Assembly: GCF_030704535.1 (NCBI RefSeq)
Contig: NC_081822.1
Location: forward strand, 11,897,001 to 11,961,000
Direction: 5' to 3'
DNA length: 64,000 nucleotides
DNA from: Vitis vinifera
Lineage: Eukaryota; Streptophyta; Magnoliopsida; Vitales; Vitaceae
Under the pieces are notes generated by a model. It worked only from the letters and a program-made list of their open reading frames with translations. It searched no databases and was not told where the DNA came from. Position 1 is the first letter of the stretch. Each line of letters begins with the position of its first letter. A program made the translations under genes and the position numbers. Below are positions 25,418 to 38,480 of the stretch, in pieces.

Positions 25418-28400
25418 ATGAGTTGGCCCTGGAAGAAGAAGTCATCTGACAAGGCGGGAGCCGAGAAAATAGTTGCTGCATTAGAGTCTGCTGGTGTTTC
25501 TTTGACTTCAGCTGGATCTCAGGGCAATCAGGTGTGTTCATTGACAGCTGTTTGATTTCTACGATACAACAATAACTTAAACTACTGCCTACATAAACTT
25601 TATATTCACACTCATAAGGACATGAGTATTCATAACCTAAAACATTACTATTCCAATTTTTCTTCTTCTTACATTTGGATTTTTTTTTTATAAGTTTCTT
25701 CTTACATTTGGACTTACCATTCATTCATCCTTTTTATCTCATCGGGATATCTGTGACAAATGAGGATCTATGGTGCGGTATCTCAAGTATTACCCAGTTT
25801 ATTTCTAGTTCATATATCCAGTAGCTGTCTTCCATACAATTGGAATACTCACTGCATTTTTTCTTTATATTGCCATTGTTTTTTACACTGCAATTTTTTA
25901 TGTACTGAATTGGTGATGGGTTGAAATTTGTTATTATCTACTTGGATGTTCTGCTCTTATTTGGTCTGTATTGTTTTTGTAACGTCCCTGTAATATATAT
26001 TCTTTTGGTTGTCTTCTTTTCCGTGAATAGGAGAATTACAAAAAGCCAACCTATGTTCAAATTTCTGTGGAGTCATATTCGCATTTGACTGGGTTGGAGG
26101 ATCAAGTGAAGACATATGAGGATCAAGTTCAAAAACTGGAGGATCAAATTACGGAATTGAATGAAAAGCTATCTGAAGCCCATTCTGAGATGACTACTAA
26201 GGACAATTTGGTGAAGCAGCATGCTAAAGTTGCTGAAGAAGCTGTCTCAGGTATGATGCTGATCTAGTCCCACTTCATAAAATGAACAAAAAGTCTGTAC
26301 ACAAAATATGTTTATATTCACTCCAAAACTCATCATCATTTATTAGCAATGAAAATTCTCATGACGATTTTTTTTTTTTCTCTTCATTATCTCAGTATTT
26401 TTGTTTATGCATTGTAGTTTAAATATCTTCAGTTCAGACCAGAATTTCTCTGATTGAACTTGGTTTGAGATTCCTCAGATTGGGACCTCTCTTTGTTGCA
26501 GGTTGGGAGAAGGCTGAAGCAGAAGCTTTGGCATTGAAAAATCATCTGGAATCTGCAACACTTGCAAAGCTTACTGCTGAGGACCGGGCATCGCATTTGG
26601 ATGGAGCTCTCAAAGAGTGCATGCGGCAGATACGGAACCTCAAGGAAGAACACGAGCAGAATTTGCATGATGTGGTTCTTGCCAAAACCAAGCAGTGGGA
26701 GAAAATTAAGCTTGAGCTTGAAGCAAAGATGGGTGACCTAGAGCAAGAACTCCTCAGGTCTGCTGCTGAAAATGCCACACTTTCCAGGACATTACAGGAG
26801 CGTTCTAACATGCTATTCAAGATGAGTGAAGAAAAATCACAAGCTGAAGCAGAGATTGAGCTTTTGAAGAGCAATATTGAGTCATGTGAAAGGGAAATCA
26901 ATTCACTTAAATATGAACTCCATTTAGTTTCCAAAGAGCTGGAAATCCGTAATGAGGAGAAGAACATGAGTATTCGGTCTGCAGAAGTAGCCAACAAGCA
27001 GCATTTGGAGGGTGTAAAGAAAATAGCTAAGCTTGAGGCGGAGTGTCAAAGATTACGTGGCCTTGTTCGAAAGAAGTTACCTGGTCCAGCTGCACTGGCC
27101 CAAATGAAGCTAGAAGTTGAGAGTTTAGGCCGAGATTATGGAGAAACTAGACAAAGGAGGTCTCCTGTTAAGCCTCCTAGTCCACACCTGTCCCCATTGC
27201 CAGAATTTTCTATTGACAACGTCCAGCAATGTCATAAAGACAATGAGTTTCTCACTGAACGATTATTGGGAATGGAAGAAGAAACAAAGATGCTGAAAGA
27301 AGCTTTGGCAAAGCGTAATAGTGAATTGCAGGCTTCAAGGAATATTTGCGCCAAGACAGCTAGCAAGCTTCAAAATCTAGAAGCACAGCTGCAAATGAAT
27401 AATCAACAAAAAAGTCCTCCAAAATCTAATCTACAGATACCCAATGATGGTTCCTTGAGTCAAAATGCAAGCAATCCACCAAGCATGACCTCAATGTCTG
27501 AAGATGGAAATGATGATGCAGTTAGTTGTGCGGAATCTTGGGCTACCGGGTTAGTCTCTGGGCTCTCCCAATTCAAGAAGGAAAATGCAAATCACCTCGA
27601 GCTTATGGACGACTTTTTGGAGATGGAGAAGTTGGCTTGTTTGTCAAACAATTCTAATGGAGCCTTCTCTGTTAACAATAAGAGATCTGAAGCTGTGGAC
27701 CATGGTGCCATAGCAGAAGTCACTAGTAGTAAAGATCTTCAGTTGGAACAGAAACATGATTTGGATTCATTGGCCAATCAGGTGTCTTCTAATGCAGAAT
27801 TGTCAGAAGTAAATCCTCAATCTGATAAGGATCTGCTTCCTTTGACAAAGCTCCGATCAAGAATCTCTATGGTCTTTGAGTCTGTATCAGAGGATTCTGA
27901 CACAGGGAAAATTTTGGAGGAGATCAAGCGTGTTCTACAGGACACACATGATACCCTGCATCAGCACTCTGTAAGTTGTGTTGTCGAGGAAATACACTGT
28001 TCTGATGCTACATGTGATAGGCAGGCTTGTCCTGAGGATGCTGGTGTGACAGCTGAAAGGGAGATCTCTTTGTCCCAAGATTGTAAACCAGGGACTGACA
28101 CCCTGCATATTATAAGCCAAGAATTGGCAGCTGCCATTTCTCAGATTCATGAATTTGTGCTGTTTCTGGGCAAAGAAGCTATGGCAATCCAGGGCGCATC
28201 CCCTGATGGAAATGGATGGAGCCGAAAAATTGAGGACTTCTCTGCCACCGTTAATAAAGTTCTTTGCAGAAAAATGAGTGTGATCGACTTTATTTTTGAT
28301 CTTTCTAATGTTCTGGCTAAAGCAAGTGAACTCAACTTTAATATTCTGGGGTATAAAGGTGCTGGAGAAGAAATCAATAGTTCAGATTGCATAGACAAGG

Positions 28401-30744
28401 TTGCTTTACCAGAGAATAAGGTTGTTCAAAAGGACACCTCAGGAGAGAGGTATCCAAATGGTTGTGCCCACATTTCTGATTCCACTTCTGATCCAGAGGT
28501 GCCTCATGATGGGAATTTAGTCCCAGGCTTTAAGTCTAATGCTGCATCATGCAACTGCTCATTGGAGGAGTTTGAACAATTGAAATCAGAGAAAGATACC
28601 CTGGAAATGCATCTAGCTAGATGTACTGAAAATCTGGAGAGCACAAAATCACAATTACAGGAAACAGAGCAGCTTCTGGCAGAAGCTAAATCACAATTGA
28701 CATCTGCTCAAAAATTGAACAGCTTGGCTGACACACAGTTGAAATGCATGGCAGAATCATACAGATCACTTGAAACACGTGCGGAGGAGTTGGAAACTGA
28801 AGTAAATCTTTTGCGTGGAAAAACTGAGACACTGGAAAGTGAGCTTCAAGAGGAAAAGAGAAGTCATGAGAATGCTTTGATCAGATGCAAGGATCTGCAA
28901 GAGCAATTAGAAAGGTTAGGATCTAACCTTCTTATTGGATTAGGTTTGGTTCATGAAAATGTCATGCCCACACTAATAACACCAACACCTATGATAGGGC
29001 ATGGGCAGGTATAGAGGTCTACGGGATAATTTCTTTAGTCAAATCTTGCTTGATTGCTACCTGGCCTGGTCCAAAGCACATAATAGGCAGTGACATATTG
29101 TAAAATTAAATTGTTTGGATATAGGTAATAGCTTTTGGCATATTAGGCCTATTATAAGAAGATTAGAGACCATTTTTATGCATGCTTTGATACAAAGAAG
29201 AAATTGATAGAGTATATAATCACTAATAATGCAAGTGGGCTGGGTTTGGGGGCAACAAATGTAGGTAGGTTTGGTGACAATTGCTCCATCTGGAACGTAA
29301 TCAAGTCTTGCAGAGCATGTTTAGTGATATATTCAAACAGGACAAGTTGACTATGCTGATTTACTTTTGGTTTTCACTTCCTCCTTATTATCTTGATTTC
29401 TCTTGTTTACTTTGTAATGTCAATAATTTAAAGACTTGATTGAATAAACCATTTTGACAATCTAATTATTTTGAGGTGCCTTTAATTTTGTTTTGAAGAG
29501 TTGAATCTCAAGCACTAATTGCTTGTGGAATGACAGCATGTATCTGCAATTGACTTGATATTCATATTTTATTAAAGCATTTTTATGATGTTCTAATGCT
29601 TCATCTAGTTTCAGTTTCTTCTCTAACACTGCATATCTTATTTTCTTAAGGAATGAGGGTTGTTCTGTATGTGCAATGTCTTCAGCGGCTGATATTGATG
29701 TCAAGACCAAACAGGTGAGGGTTAGAACTCATCTTGTGTTTCCCAAAAGTGTCCTTTCTCTCACTCACTTTCTAACATTTTTCACCATACACATGAATAG
29801 GAAGTAGCTATACACTGATGCTCAAAAGTATTTTTTTTGAATCAGTTGCCTGGACTTGCTTTTGAAACTATAGTAGTAAAAGTTTTTAGTCCCCACAAGT
29901 TTTCAGACAAATGAAGTGGCTGGCACATAATCTCTACTTGTCTATAGCGCTTTGTCATGCTTGGAAAATAGTTATAAAAAAAAAATTATTGTGCTGTTCT
30001 TTTAGATCTGCTTGTCGATTTGTGTGTTGCAATCGGTTATCATTTTAGTTAAGATAGATAATATGTAATATAGAAATTCATGGAACTAGATATTGAAATT
30101 AGTTTGAGCAAGTCTTTGTTTTGAAGTTCATGACTTCCATGGAACAATTTTGGGAAAATCCAGAGTCAAGGTTTTGTATTTATAATTAGGGTAGGGAATG
30201 ATCAAATTTTATTGCCTACTCTGAAGCGGGGATTTGGACCTAGTTTTTTCTGCAGAGTCAATCAAAGTTAAACTTAGAACTGTTTCTGTTATCACAGGAG
30301 AGAGAATTAGCGTCTGCTGCAGACAAGTTGGCAGAATGTCAAGAAACCATATTTCTTCTGGGCAAGCAATTGAATGCCATGCGTCCTCAAACAGATCTCC
30401 TGGGATCCCCTCAAAGTGAGAGAAGTCAGAGAGTTGAAGTCTTCCATGAAGATGAACCCACCACTAGTGGCATGAACTTGCAAGACATTGATCAGGTTGA
30501 CACAGAGAGTACTGCCTCAATCAATGTGCACAGAATAGGTGGTGAGTCCCCCCTGGAGCTATACAACACACCACGCAGCCCATCTGAAACTGAATCAAAC
30601 CTCCTCTTGAGATCCCCAGTCGGTTCAAAGCATCCAAAGCACAGGCCCACCAAGTCAAATTCTTCCTCTTCTGCCCCGACCCCTGAGAAACAGTCACGGG
30701 GTTTCAGCAGATTCTTTTCATCAAAAGGAAAAAATGGCCATTAG
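25418..30744 (+). CDS. Filament-like plant protein, FPP4/FPP6 type
   Basis: Five coding exons join in frame: 25418-25531, 26031-26250, 26502-28914, 29651-29714 and 30298-30744. They give 1,085 residues, close to the 980-1,050 of Arabidopsis FPP4 and FPP6. All junctions are GT-AG. The N-terminus MSWPWKKKSSDK is typical of the family. Long coiled coils span about residues 50-290 and 797-937. The conserved blocks LRGLVRKKLPGPAALAQMK (about residue 294) and FLEMEKLAC (about 482) mark the FPP family. The C-terminus is Ser-rich and ends in GFSRFFSSKGKNGH. No membrane segment or enzyme motif is seen. FPPs were described as long coiled-coil proteins binding the nuclear-envelope-associated MAF1; the molecular role is poorly defined. 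Reading through the third donor adds about 33 residues before a stop at 29014, a possible retained-intron form. Confidence 0.95.
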
Positions 30745-31270
30745 GCTTGCAGCTTGCAGGCTTAATTGCGGCTTCTTGGTTGATAAGGCCATCTAATAAT
30801 AGTCAAAAGCAGGGAATGTGAAATTAAGTTCTGTAGATAAGGATCAGCATCCTCTTCAACCAGCAGTGCCCCGAATTTTCAGAAGGTAATTCATTGAACA
30901 TATCTTTCAAATTGGCTTTGAATTTCATGTTGCGTGGAAGAGGATGAGTTTTGCCTTATCATAATATGGTCTTCAGCCTTTGATCGGGAGACTTGTAGTC
31001 TACTTGCACATAATGGCATCCCGATTGAAAGCATAGAAGGCACCTTTGTGTTGGATCAGACTTATATATCAGAATTTGGAGTCCTCTCTTATTCGTGGGA
31101 TGCGATGATATGGTTCTGGGAGGCTCCAGTTGTGAAGCTGCTTTTGCTTGGTTTCTTACTTAAAAGGTAAATTTTGTAACAAGTGGCTGTATATCACCCC
31201 TATATCTGTTAATTTGTTCTCTCTTCCCATCCACCTCTCTGTACTGGACCTAATTGTTATTTTGTTTAAT
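30745..31270 (+). other. FPP 3' untranslated region (approximate)
   Basis: The sequence after the FPP stop is unique and has no domain-bearing frame. T-rich segments at 31240-31330 suggest transcript ending around there. There is no classical AATAAA, so the end is a guess. Confidence 0.4.
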
Positions 31271-34200
31271 TGAATATGACAGTTTTTTAAACCGATACTG
31301 GCATATGTTAGTTTTATTCTTGGGATGAGGGAATTTAGGATACTGTAGAAGGGGTGTAAGCTGGATTGCCAAGCTGGTCGAGTCATTCAAGTTGACTCAA
31401 GCCCAGCGAGGGCTTTTTTTTTTGGGTCTCTGTTTCGAAGTCAAGACAAACAAAATTAGTACAATCAAATGAGAGAAGACTTCACAATGGCCGGTTGGCT
31501 CAATGGCATCTAGACATGGGTGGGAGCTCCTCAAGGGGCCCTCGATAAGGAGATTTAACTTGCACCAGTTTGTAGTTATAAGTATTAAGTACTTGAACCT
31601 TTCAAAATCGATTTTCTTTTGAACATGACCATACCGATACGTGGATATCAAAGGAATTTAAATTACTATTTTATCCACTTTTTTTTCTTTTTCTTGTTTA
31701 GGAAAAAATTAATTTATGAAATTGGAAACTTGCCCTAGGAAAGATAGAGAAGCCTGATTAATTTTGGATAAAAAATGACATGTTAAATAATTAGTACGTT
31801 TTCTTAATGAAGTGTTGAATTCAAGAAATCTTCAATAAATCTGCTCTCCAAATCTTCATTATTGTTATTATTATTTATAACCCGTTTTAAGCTATGCCCA
31901 AAGTGTCAAGAGGAAATATCATAAGCGCTTGAGCAAACATCATGATTTTTCTTAAAAATATAGAAAATTAAAAAAAAAATCAAAATTACACCTTGAAACC
32001 ACATTTCAAGGCCTCTTCTTACAAGGAAAAATTCTTGCAACCCAAAATCCAACACTTGAATCTTGATTGTGTTGAGCCGCACGACAAACTACTCATGCAT
32101 CCTAGCCCGCATGTTGTGTGTTGTCTCTACATGCTAGCAACGTATGCTGCATCTCAAGCCACCACCAAGTCTTCAAATGATCCCTTAGAAGCCTCGGTTA
32201 TCAAATTGCCTTGCCCAATACTCACTCATGGATATAAGGTGGCACCCTGTAAAGCCCTGGTGCCGCATTATCCGAGTCAACGTGCTAACAAAAGACCATG
32301 GCTATGGATCCGCATCATGGGCTACAGGCAAAAATATCATCAACAGCAACAATGAACATGCAAGTAGAAAGGCCATCGGACCAAATCTTGGTGGCCCAAA
32401 TTGAGAGTCCATTCGTATCGAAATGAGTAAGACGAAGAATGGGCCACCGAATTGATGAATCTCGACTTTTAACAAGACATCCACAGACTCAAAACAAGCC
32501 CATTGGGCCCTGGGCCACCAAATTAAGAAACCTACGAAGTTTTAAGAAAGGAAACGAACATGGCAGACAACAAGGGTGGGATGATCGAAGCCATCAATAG
32601 AATATTCCAATGAATGTTTTACGGTCTCTAACAGATTCATTTTCTCTCTCTCTTCTTTCTAACACAATGCAACTTGAAGGGACTGTCCACCAGTAGGAGG
32701 ACACACACCATAATGAACATATAGACCAACCCTTCAAAGGATGGAACAAACGAAGAACCTTGAAAAGGACGGAATAAAATTTCATATCTTTTAAAATTCT
32801 TGGTTAAAGAGAGATTTCTTTTGACTGCAGAATCAAAAATGGCAGACGTAGTCTACATTAATCCTGATTCAGTGTATCAAAATAGGAATTATCAACTAAC
32901 CTACGTTTCCCTGCCTTCCCAATTCTTTTTCCTCCACTTGATTTTCCCTCATGTCCTTGCTGTCTTCTCCCGAGGCACACTATTTTACCTCTTTTTTTCC
33001 ACGTATTTTTTTATTTATAAAAAAAAATAAAAACTACATAAAGATAAAAAAAAAAAAGAGTGAACCGCACGTGAAACAAGTATTTGAAAAAGAAACCAAT
33101 CGTTGAGAGAAATACTAAAAGCGCCATACATTCAGGGCACATTGCGACCCTTTTTATAATCTCCCCGCCGTGGAAAATGATATCCTTCTTCTTCTTTGCT
33201 TATGCATATGTTAGACTTGGAGTCGTATATTAGACTTGAAGTCCTATAAATCAGGGTAATGAAACACATGATGGGTTGTAATGCAATGAAGGATATCGTT
33301 TTCAATGGAAGGAGATTATAAAAGAGAGAAAAAAGCATCAACGTGTACACATTCTCACATACCTTACCCACGACATACATGACTTACTTATGGCTGAGCG
33401 AGACGTACTTGCAAATTTCCAAAGAGGAATCATTGACCAGCCCAATGGCTGCCGCCCCTTCATTATTGGGGAAGGACATGTAACCCCCATGCCTTTTGTT
33501 TTTGTCTTGCTTTGATTTTCTAGCTAAAACATGTGAAGCTTGAGTACTGTTATTCCATGAGCTAGAAAAGATAAAACGTTTACCGTAAAGATTTGATCAA
33601 TATTGATAATTCAGTGGACCTTCAATGATTTGTCTTTGTTGGAGCGTTTCAAAGTCATTGCTCAAGTTGGGAAGAAATGCCTCCTAATTTGGACCAAGCT
33701 TCGTATTGTATTCATAGATCCATGTCGGGATAGGGACATACCAATTGCATGTGAAAGAGTAGAATTTTTCATCCACATAAAGCCTATTTATATATAAATT
33801 AATTTGGATAGGTAGACTTATGGTTGTTTGTATATATATTGTATGTCTTTTTTCCTTATCCGCTACCTAAAAAATACATCATATGAACTTAGAATTAGAC
33901 ACAAACAGATAGCTAAAGAAAAAAAAAATAGCATAAACTTGGGGCCTATATCATCAGTTCATCCATGGACAAGAATCAGGCAGAATTTTAATCTAGCTTT
34001 ATAACTAATTATGTAGTCAACTTCATGAATGTAAGAGGGGCATTTCAAGTTATGATTTCACTTCTTCTTTTTTTCTTTTTTTTTTGATAAGTTTCCATGT
34101 CATGTTTTCACAAAAATACAAAGGATTTTCCTAATTGTAGTAGCTTTATGAGTTTTTTATTTTTTTTTATTTTTAAGAATGTGTTTTAAGGGTTATCCCA

Positions 34201-37200
34201 TGTGTCCATTAAACAACTAGCAAAATTGACCTAACAAAAACTCCAAACACATAATTGATAAATATAGAGAACCCAAAGAATTCAGATTTTGAAATCAGAA
34301 ACATGATTTGGCTAATTTGGATATGCCTATTGATGGGACAAGAAGAATTTCACCATGTATGACCAAGAGTATTGAGTTCCCACAACTGTTTCTTAACTGG
34401 ACTTACAGATCTACCAATGTTTGCAAGGGTAACCCAACTGAACAGCAGAATTTCTATTTCTTTTTTTTTTCTAGTCAAAGTGGGCTAGTATCACAAATTA
34501 TAATAATAATATAAAAAAAAGTAGGTAAGTAAGGAAGATTTCAGTTGGAGTCTTAAGTTGTGTGGCTAGGAGAGCTTGAAAATGAGATGTGGGAAGATGC
34601 CATCATCCCACAGCCAGTCGAAAACACACAAACTCTGATATATTTGGAACACCCAACATGTCTACCCTACACAACAACCCACCTCCCAACATAAGCGGTT
34701 CTCCTTGTCATCATCTTATGCTGAGGAGGAAAAAGAGAAAAGAGAGGAGAATACAAACAGTAATAACCACATCAACAACAGCTAACTAAGGAGAAACCCA
34801 ACATGATGACGGTGGAAGAGATGAATAATATCATCCAGGCATAGTCAAATGTCACAGTTTGTTCCATCTTCCTCCATGTTGGGACTTGTACTCTCTACAA
34901 TTTAATCAAAATTTCAAAGATTTTGAGAGGTCCTGGTGCTGGAAAAAGATTCTTAATAGTTTCTTCAACGTCCAATATCTCCTCAATTAATGGTCTCTTT
35001 TTATTTTTCCCTCTCGTGAACAAGAATGTTGAGATTGTGGTAATGGACACGCACTATACTCTCTGTTCCGTACATACACAAGCATGCATGTGAAGATACT
35101 TTGTCTTTCTAGGCTCCTCAATTTCAACTGCTACTTGAAGTTTCTTTCAACTGATTAAAAAAGTATATATTCAATTTCGGTGACAAGAGAATTTGATCAG
35201 GTACTGGGGTTTTAGAATCTCACTAACAAAATAAGATCTCCTAGCACAAAATTCTCTTCCTAAATCTTAAAATAATGCCAGTAAGTGCTTCTGTTCCACA
35301 CTACACCGCTTCTGTTTCCCCCCTCATCAGAGGAGAGTTTCACCCTTACAGCTGCCAACGTTGATTAAGATTTGCAGTTGAGTTGCCATCAATTATGGCA
35401 CCCTGCTTGGGATTAGGACAATGTGACCTGGGAGCCACTTTGATTTGAGACACTCACATGAAAGCTATAGAAGACTGTCTAATCCCTTATCATTAGTCTA
35501 ATATCATATTATTAAATTACATTTTTTTTTGTTTGCCAGTCAACTATATAGTCTAAATCAAACATCTTTTCATCTATTATTTCTGGCACCGTTTGGTTTT
35601 CTTTAAGCTCCATTAAGTTTTGATTATAATCTGTTACTGAAGTAGATGGTAGCAGCCTTTTCCTGAGGTGCATTTCAATGCTAGAGGGTCTGACCTGGCT
35701 CATTTTTGTTATAACCTGTTCTTGAAGCTAATAAATCAAACAGACCAATACTTAGTAACAAGGAATCTAATCTTTTATGTAACCCTTTCCACTCTCTTCA
35801 ATGGAGCTGAATAAATATAGGAAACTCCAAGAATTTACAAGAAAAAGACACTGAAAGATATGGAAGAATAAATAACCAGAAAAATAAATAAATAATTAAA
35901 CCAACCCTAAGTCAGTACAGACTTGGATTTGGATCTAAGAGTTTCTAAAATAGATCTGATAGATAACTCTTGATGATCATACTATTCTACATGTGAACTG
36001 TGCCCCATTTCAACTATGAGTGGTCCCCAGTTATTAAAATTTCAAAAAGTAACATCATGGGAAAACCTATCCAAATCAAGAGAAAATATTTAGAAATATT
36101 TTTGACAAATAATATTTGAAAATAAATTTACTTGAGAGTTTTTCTAAATTATCGGGTAATCGATAGACATGAAACTTAAAAGGAAAAAGAAGAAGGAAGA
36201 GGCCAAATTTGTTGGATCATTTTGGGAATACTAATACAGTACATGCCAAAGTACATTCTTATATAGTTTAGCCTTAATAAGCAGATGCAGCATGCAGGTA
36301 CAGAGCCTTATCTAGAACATGAGATTCAGGTGAAATACAGATTCAGATGATGAGCATACCTTCTAAAGATATGTAATTTAATGTTAATTTTGTATACTTT
36401 TCCATGATTGGGTACATTTATAAATCAGCACAACTCTTTCTTAGCAAACAGCATCACATGAGTTATCATCTCATGTTATCTATATGCCTAGCTACGCTAG
36501 TCCTTGAAAAATATGGAACCACCCACATTCTAAACACATGTATTTTTTGAAACTCCAGATGGAGACAAAAAAGAAAAAGAAAACAAATAAACAAGGGAAA
36601 GAGAGAAGGAGGGTTTTTTCTTCTCAGGACAAAAAAATGTGTTACTAGAAGATGTTCTAATGGGGCTTGGGAAGTAAAGCATGCAGATGCCACTAATACC
36701 AGAACCATATGTAAGCTTTCATTCTCTTTGGGTCAAAAAGAAAGAAAATGTGATCGACTTGGATAAGCCTAAGGATGATGTGCATCACTTTCAAGGTCAC
36801 CACCAAATTTGATTTTATGAACCTCTCTCACAACCATATATCATCTGTGAGTTGAAACGTAACTTATTAATGAACTCCACACCCCTCAAGATGCCTTTAC
36901 TACTGTGCTTTGACCCTCAAATACTACCACCCAATGCTTCAGAGATAAAAATTTCAGTATTTCTAGGGTTCTAGGAGTGTCCCATCTGTACGATGTTGTG
37001 GACCACAGATGAAGGGCGAGAATCTATGGGGCGGTGATGGACCACATTCACTAAAAGGAGATGGGGTTAAACAAGGATCATATGTCACAGCCATCATTTA
37101 ATACCTGTGCCAAACAGCAAGATAATTTAGGATGAGCATCATGCCATAGCCATCATATATTTAATACCTGTACCCCAACAGTAAGATGATCAAAATTCAT

Positions 37201-38039
37201 TGCAGACGGCAAGTGGGTGCTGGAAACTCTGGACCATCCATTACGCCGACCACCACTTGATTTTGCAACAACAGTGGACCAATACTCCATTCGATGATCA
37301 CGCCTATATAAGAAGCGGGGTATACAAGATTTCCTCCACGGGTCCACCAAATACGAACCTGAAATGGACGATGATGATTTAGATTAACAGATTAACCTTG
37401 GCTCAAAATCTAATCAAAGGTCAAACAGTGAAATAGAAAATACTCAGAGAATTGAGTCTTGGGGCCATAAAAAATAACAGTTGGTGACACACACATGACA
37501 ATGAGATAATTCTAAGAGACAAAGCTCCTTTATGAGAAACCGCATTTCTTGCTTAGATCCTGTGGAAAGTACCCAACATGCATATATCTGTGATCAAGCA
37601 GAGTCCTGGACATATTTTCTCTCATTTTCAGAAAAATCATTCCATTTTGCTGTGTGTTAATGTTGGATGGTATTTTTTGACAGATTTCCCAGTTCAGCTG
37701 TTGAGTAAAATAAAAGTAAAGGAAGCAGGATCAAACAACTTAAAAGAAAGGACCAGCAGCCCCAAATATCCTTAACATTAGTCCACTTCTCTCACAGGGT
37801 ACAACCCCACACCACCGTGAGGAAAATTTCAAACTTTGAGATGTACAAAAATCTAAACCCAAAAAAATGCTCATGGGTTCTGGGTTAGAATTAATATAAG
37901 AGAAACCCCAGAAAATAAAATAAAATAAAAAGAGAGAGAAAGAGAAAAATAGGTGAAAAAAAGGGAAGAGAAGCAATGAAGCAGCTTCCTCTTTATCCAT
38001 TTTCTCACACAAACCCAATCCCATCCCCCAAACTTCGTT
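31271..38039. other. Intergenic, no gene recognised
   Basis: Frames such as 31993-32355 (120 codons, +) have no recognisable family features. A box-A-like TGGCTCAATGGC at about 31496 is not followed by a convincing box B or tail. The rest is ordinary AT-rich intergenic DNA with scattered short simple repeats. Confidence 0.5.
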
Positions 38040-38354
38040 TCATCTGAGCATGGACGTTAAAGACTGAAAAACAACTTCTTCACATGGAATTGTGAGGCCC
38101 ATCTCGTGATCGAAACCGAACTCTTCCTCAGCTTGCTGAAGCAAGCTTTGAAACTCAGGACGTGTCAAGAAGGAGATCGGGACAATGTATCTTGTTCTAT
38201 TTTCACCAACGTATACTGCAAAGTGGCCTTTCGGAACATCAAGTGGAAGCCCCTCTTGGTCATAACCTTGTTTCTTTCCCAAGCTGGAGCATCTCTTGAG
38301 AATTTGCTTGAGAACTGCTGTTTGAGATAGTTTATTTGATTTCCCGAGAGCCAT
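38040..38354 (-). CDS. SAUR family auxin-responsive protein (SAUR50/51/54-like)
   Basis: This intron-less gene of 104 residues starts at 38354 with [11 protein letters not shown], the start typical of the SAUR50 group. Longer in-frame extension to 38537 is rejected because the upstream residues are leader-like and lie between the TATA box and this ATG. The SAUR domain (about residues 38-103) has [25 protein letters not shown] in sequence, then [21 protein letters not shown]. Members of this group inhibit PP2C.D phosphatases and promote H+-ATPase-driven cell expansion, by family knowledge. It stands alone on the minus strand, 7.3 kb from the FPP stop. Confidence 0.96.
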   Translation of the reverse strand: MALGKSNKLSQTAVLKQILKRCSSLGKKQGYDQEGLPLDVPKGHFAVYVGENRTRYIVPISFLTRPEFQSLLQQAEEEFGFDHEMGLTIPCEEVVFQSLTSMLR

Positions 38355-38464
38355 TTTCTTCGGGTGAGACGTCGAAGACCAGGAAGGAAGCAAGTAGGCG
38401 ATAATCAGAGAAGCGAGAAAGGAAAGGTGAAGGTGGTGTGGGTCGATTGAAAGGTTGTGCAAGG

Positions 38465-38480
38465 GTATATAAGCTGAGAC
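38465..38480 (-). promoter_or_regulatory. TATA box and GTCTC core of the 38-kb SAUR gene
   Basis: Read on the minus strand, TATATAC (38465-38471) lies 111 bp before the ATG. An AGTCTC word sits immediately upstream (38475-38480); it holds the GTCTC core but not the full TGTCTC auxin-response element. Confidence 0.6.

Noticed and set aside
31490..31570. SINE-like box A (TGGCTCAATGGC)
   Set aside because: No convincing box B at the right distance, no tail and no target duplication.
31993..32355. 120-codon frame on the + strand
   Set aside because: No recognisable family, no splice context and no promoter signal; treated as chance.
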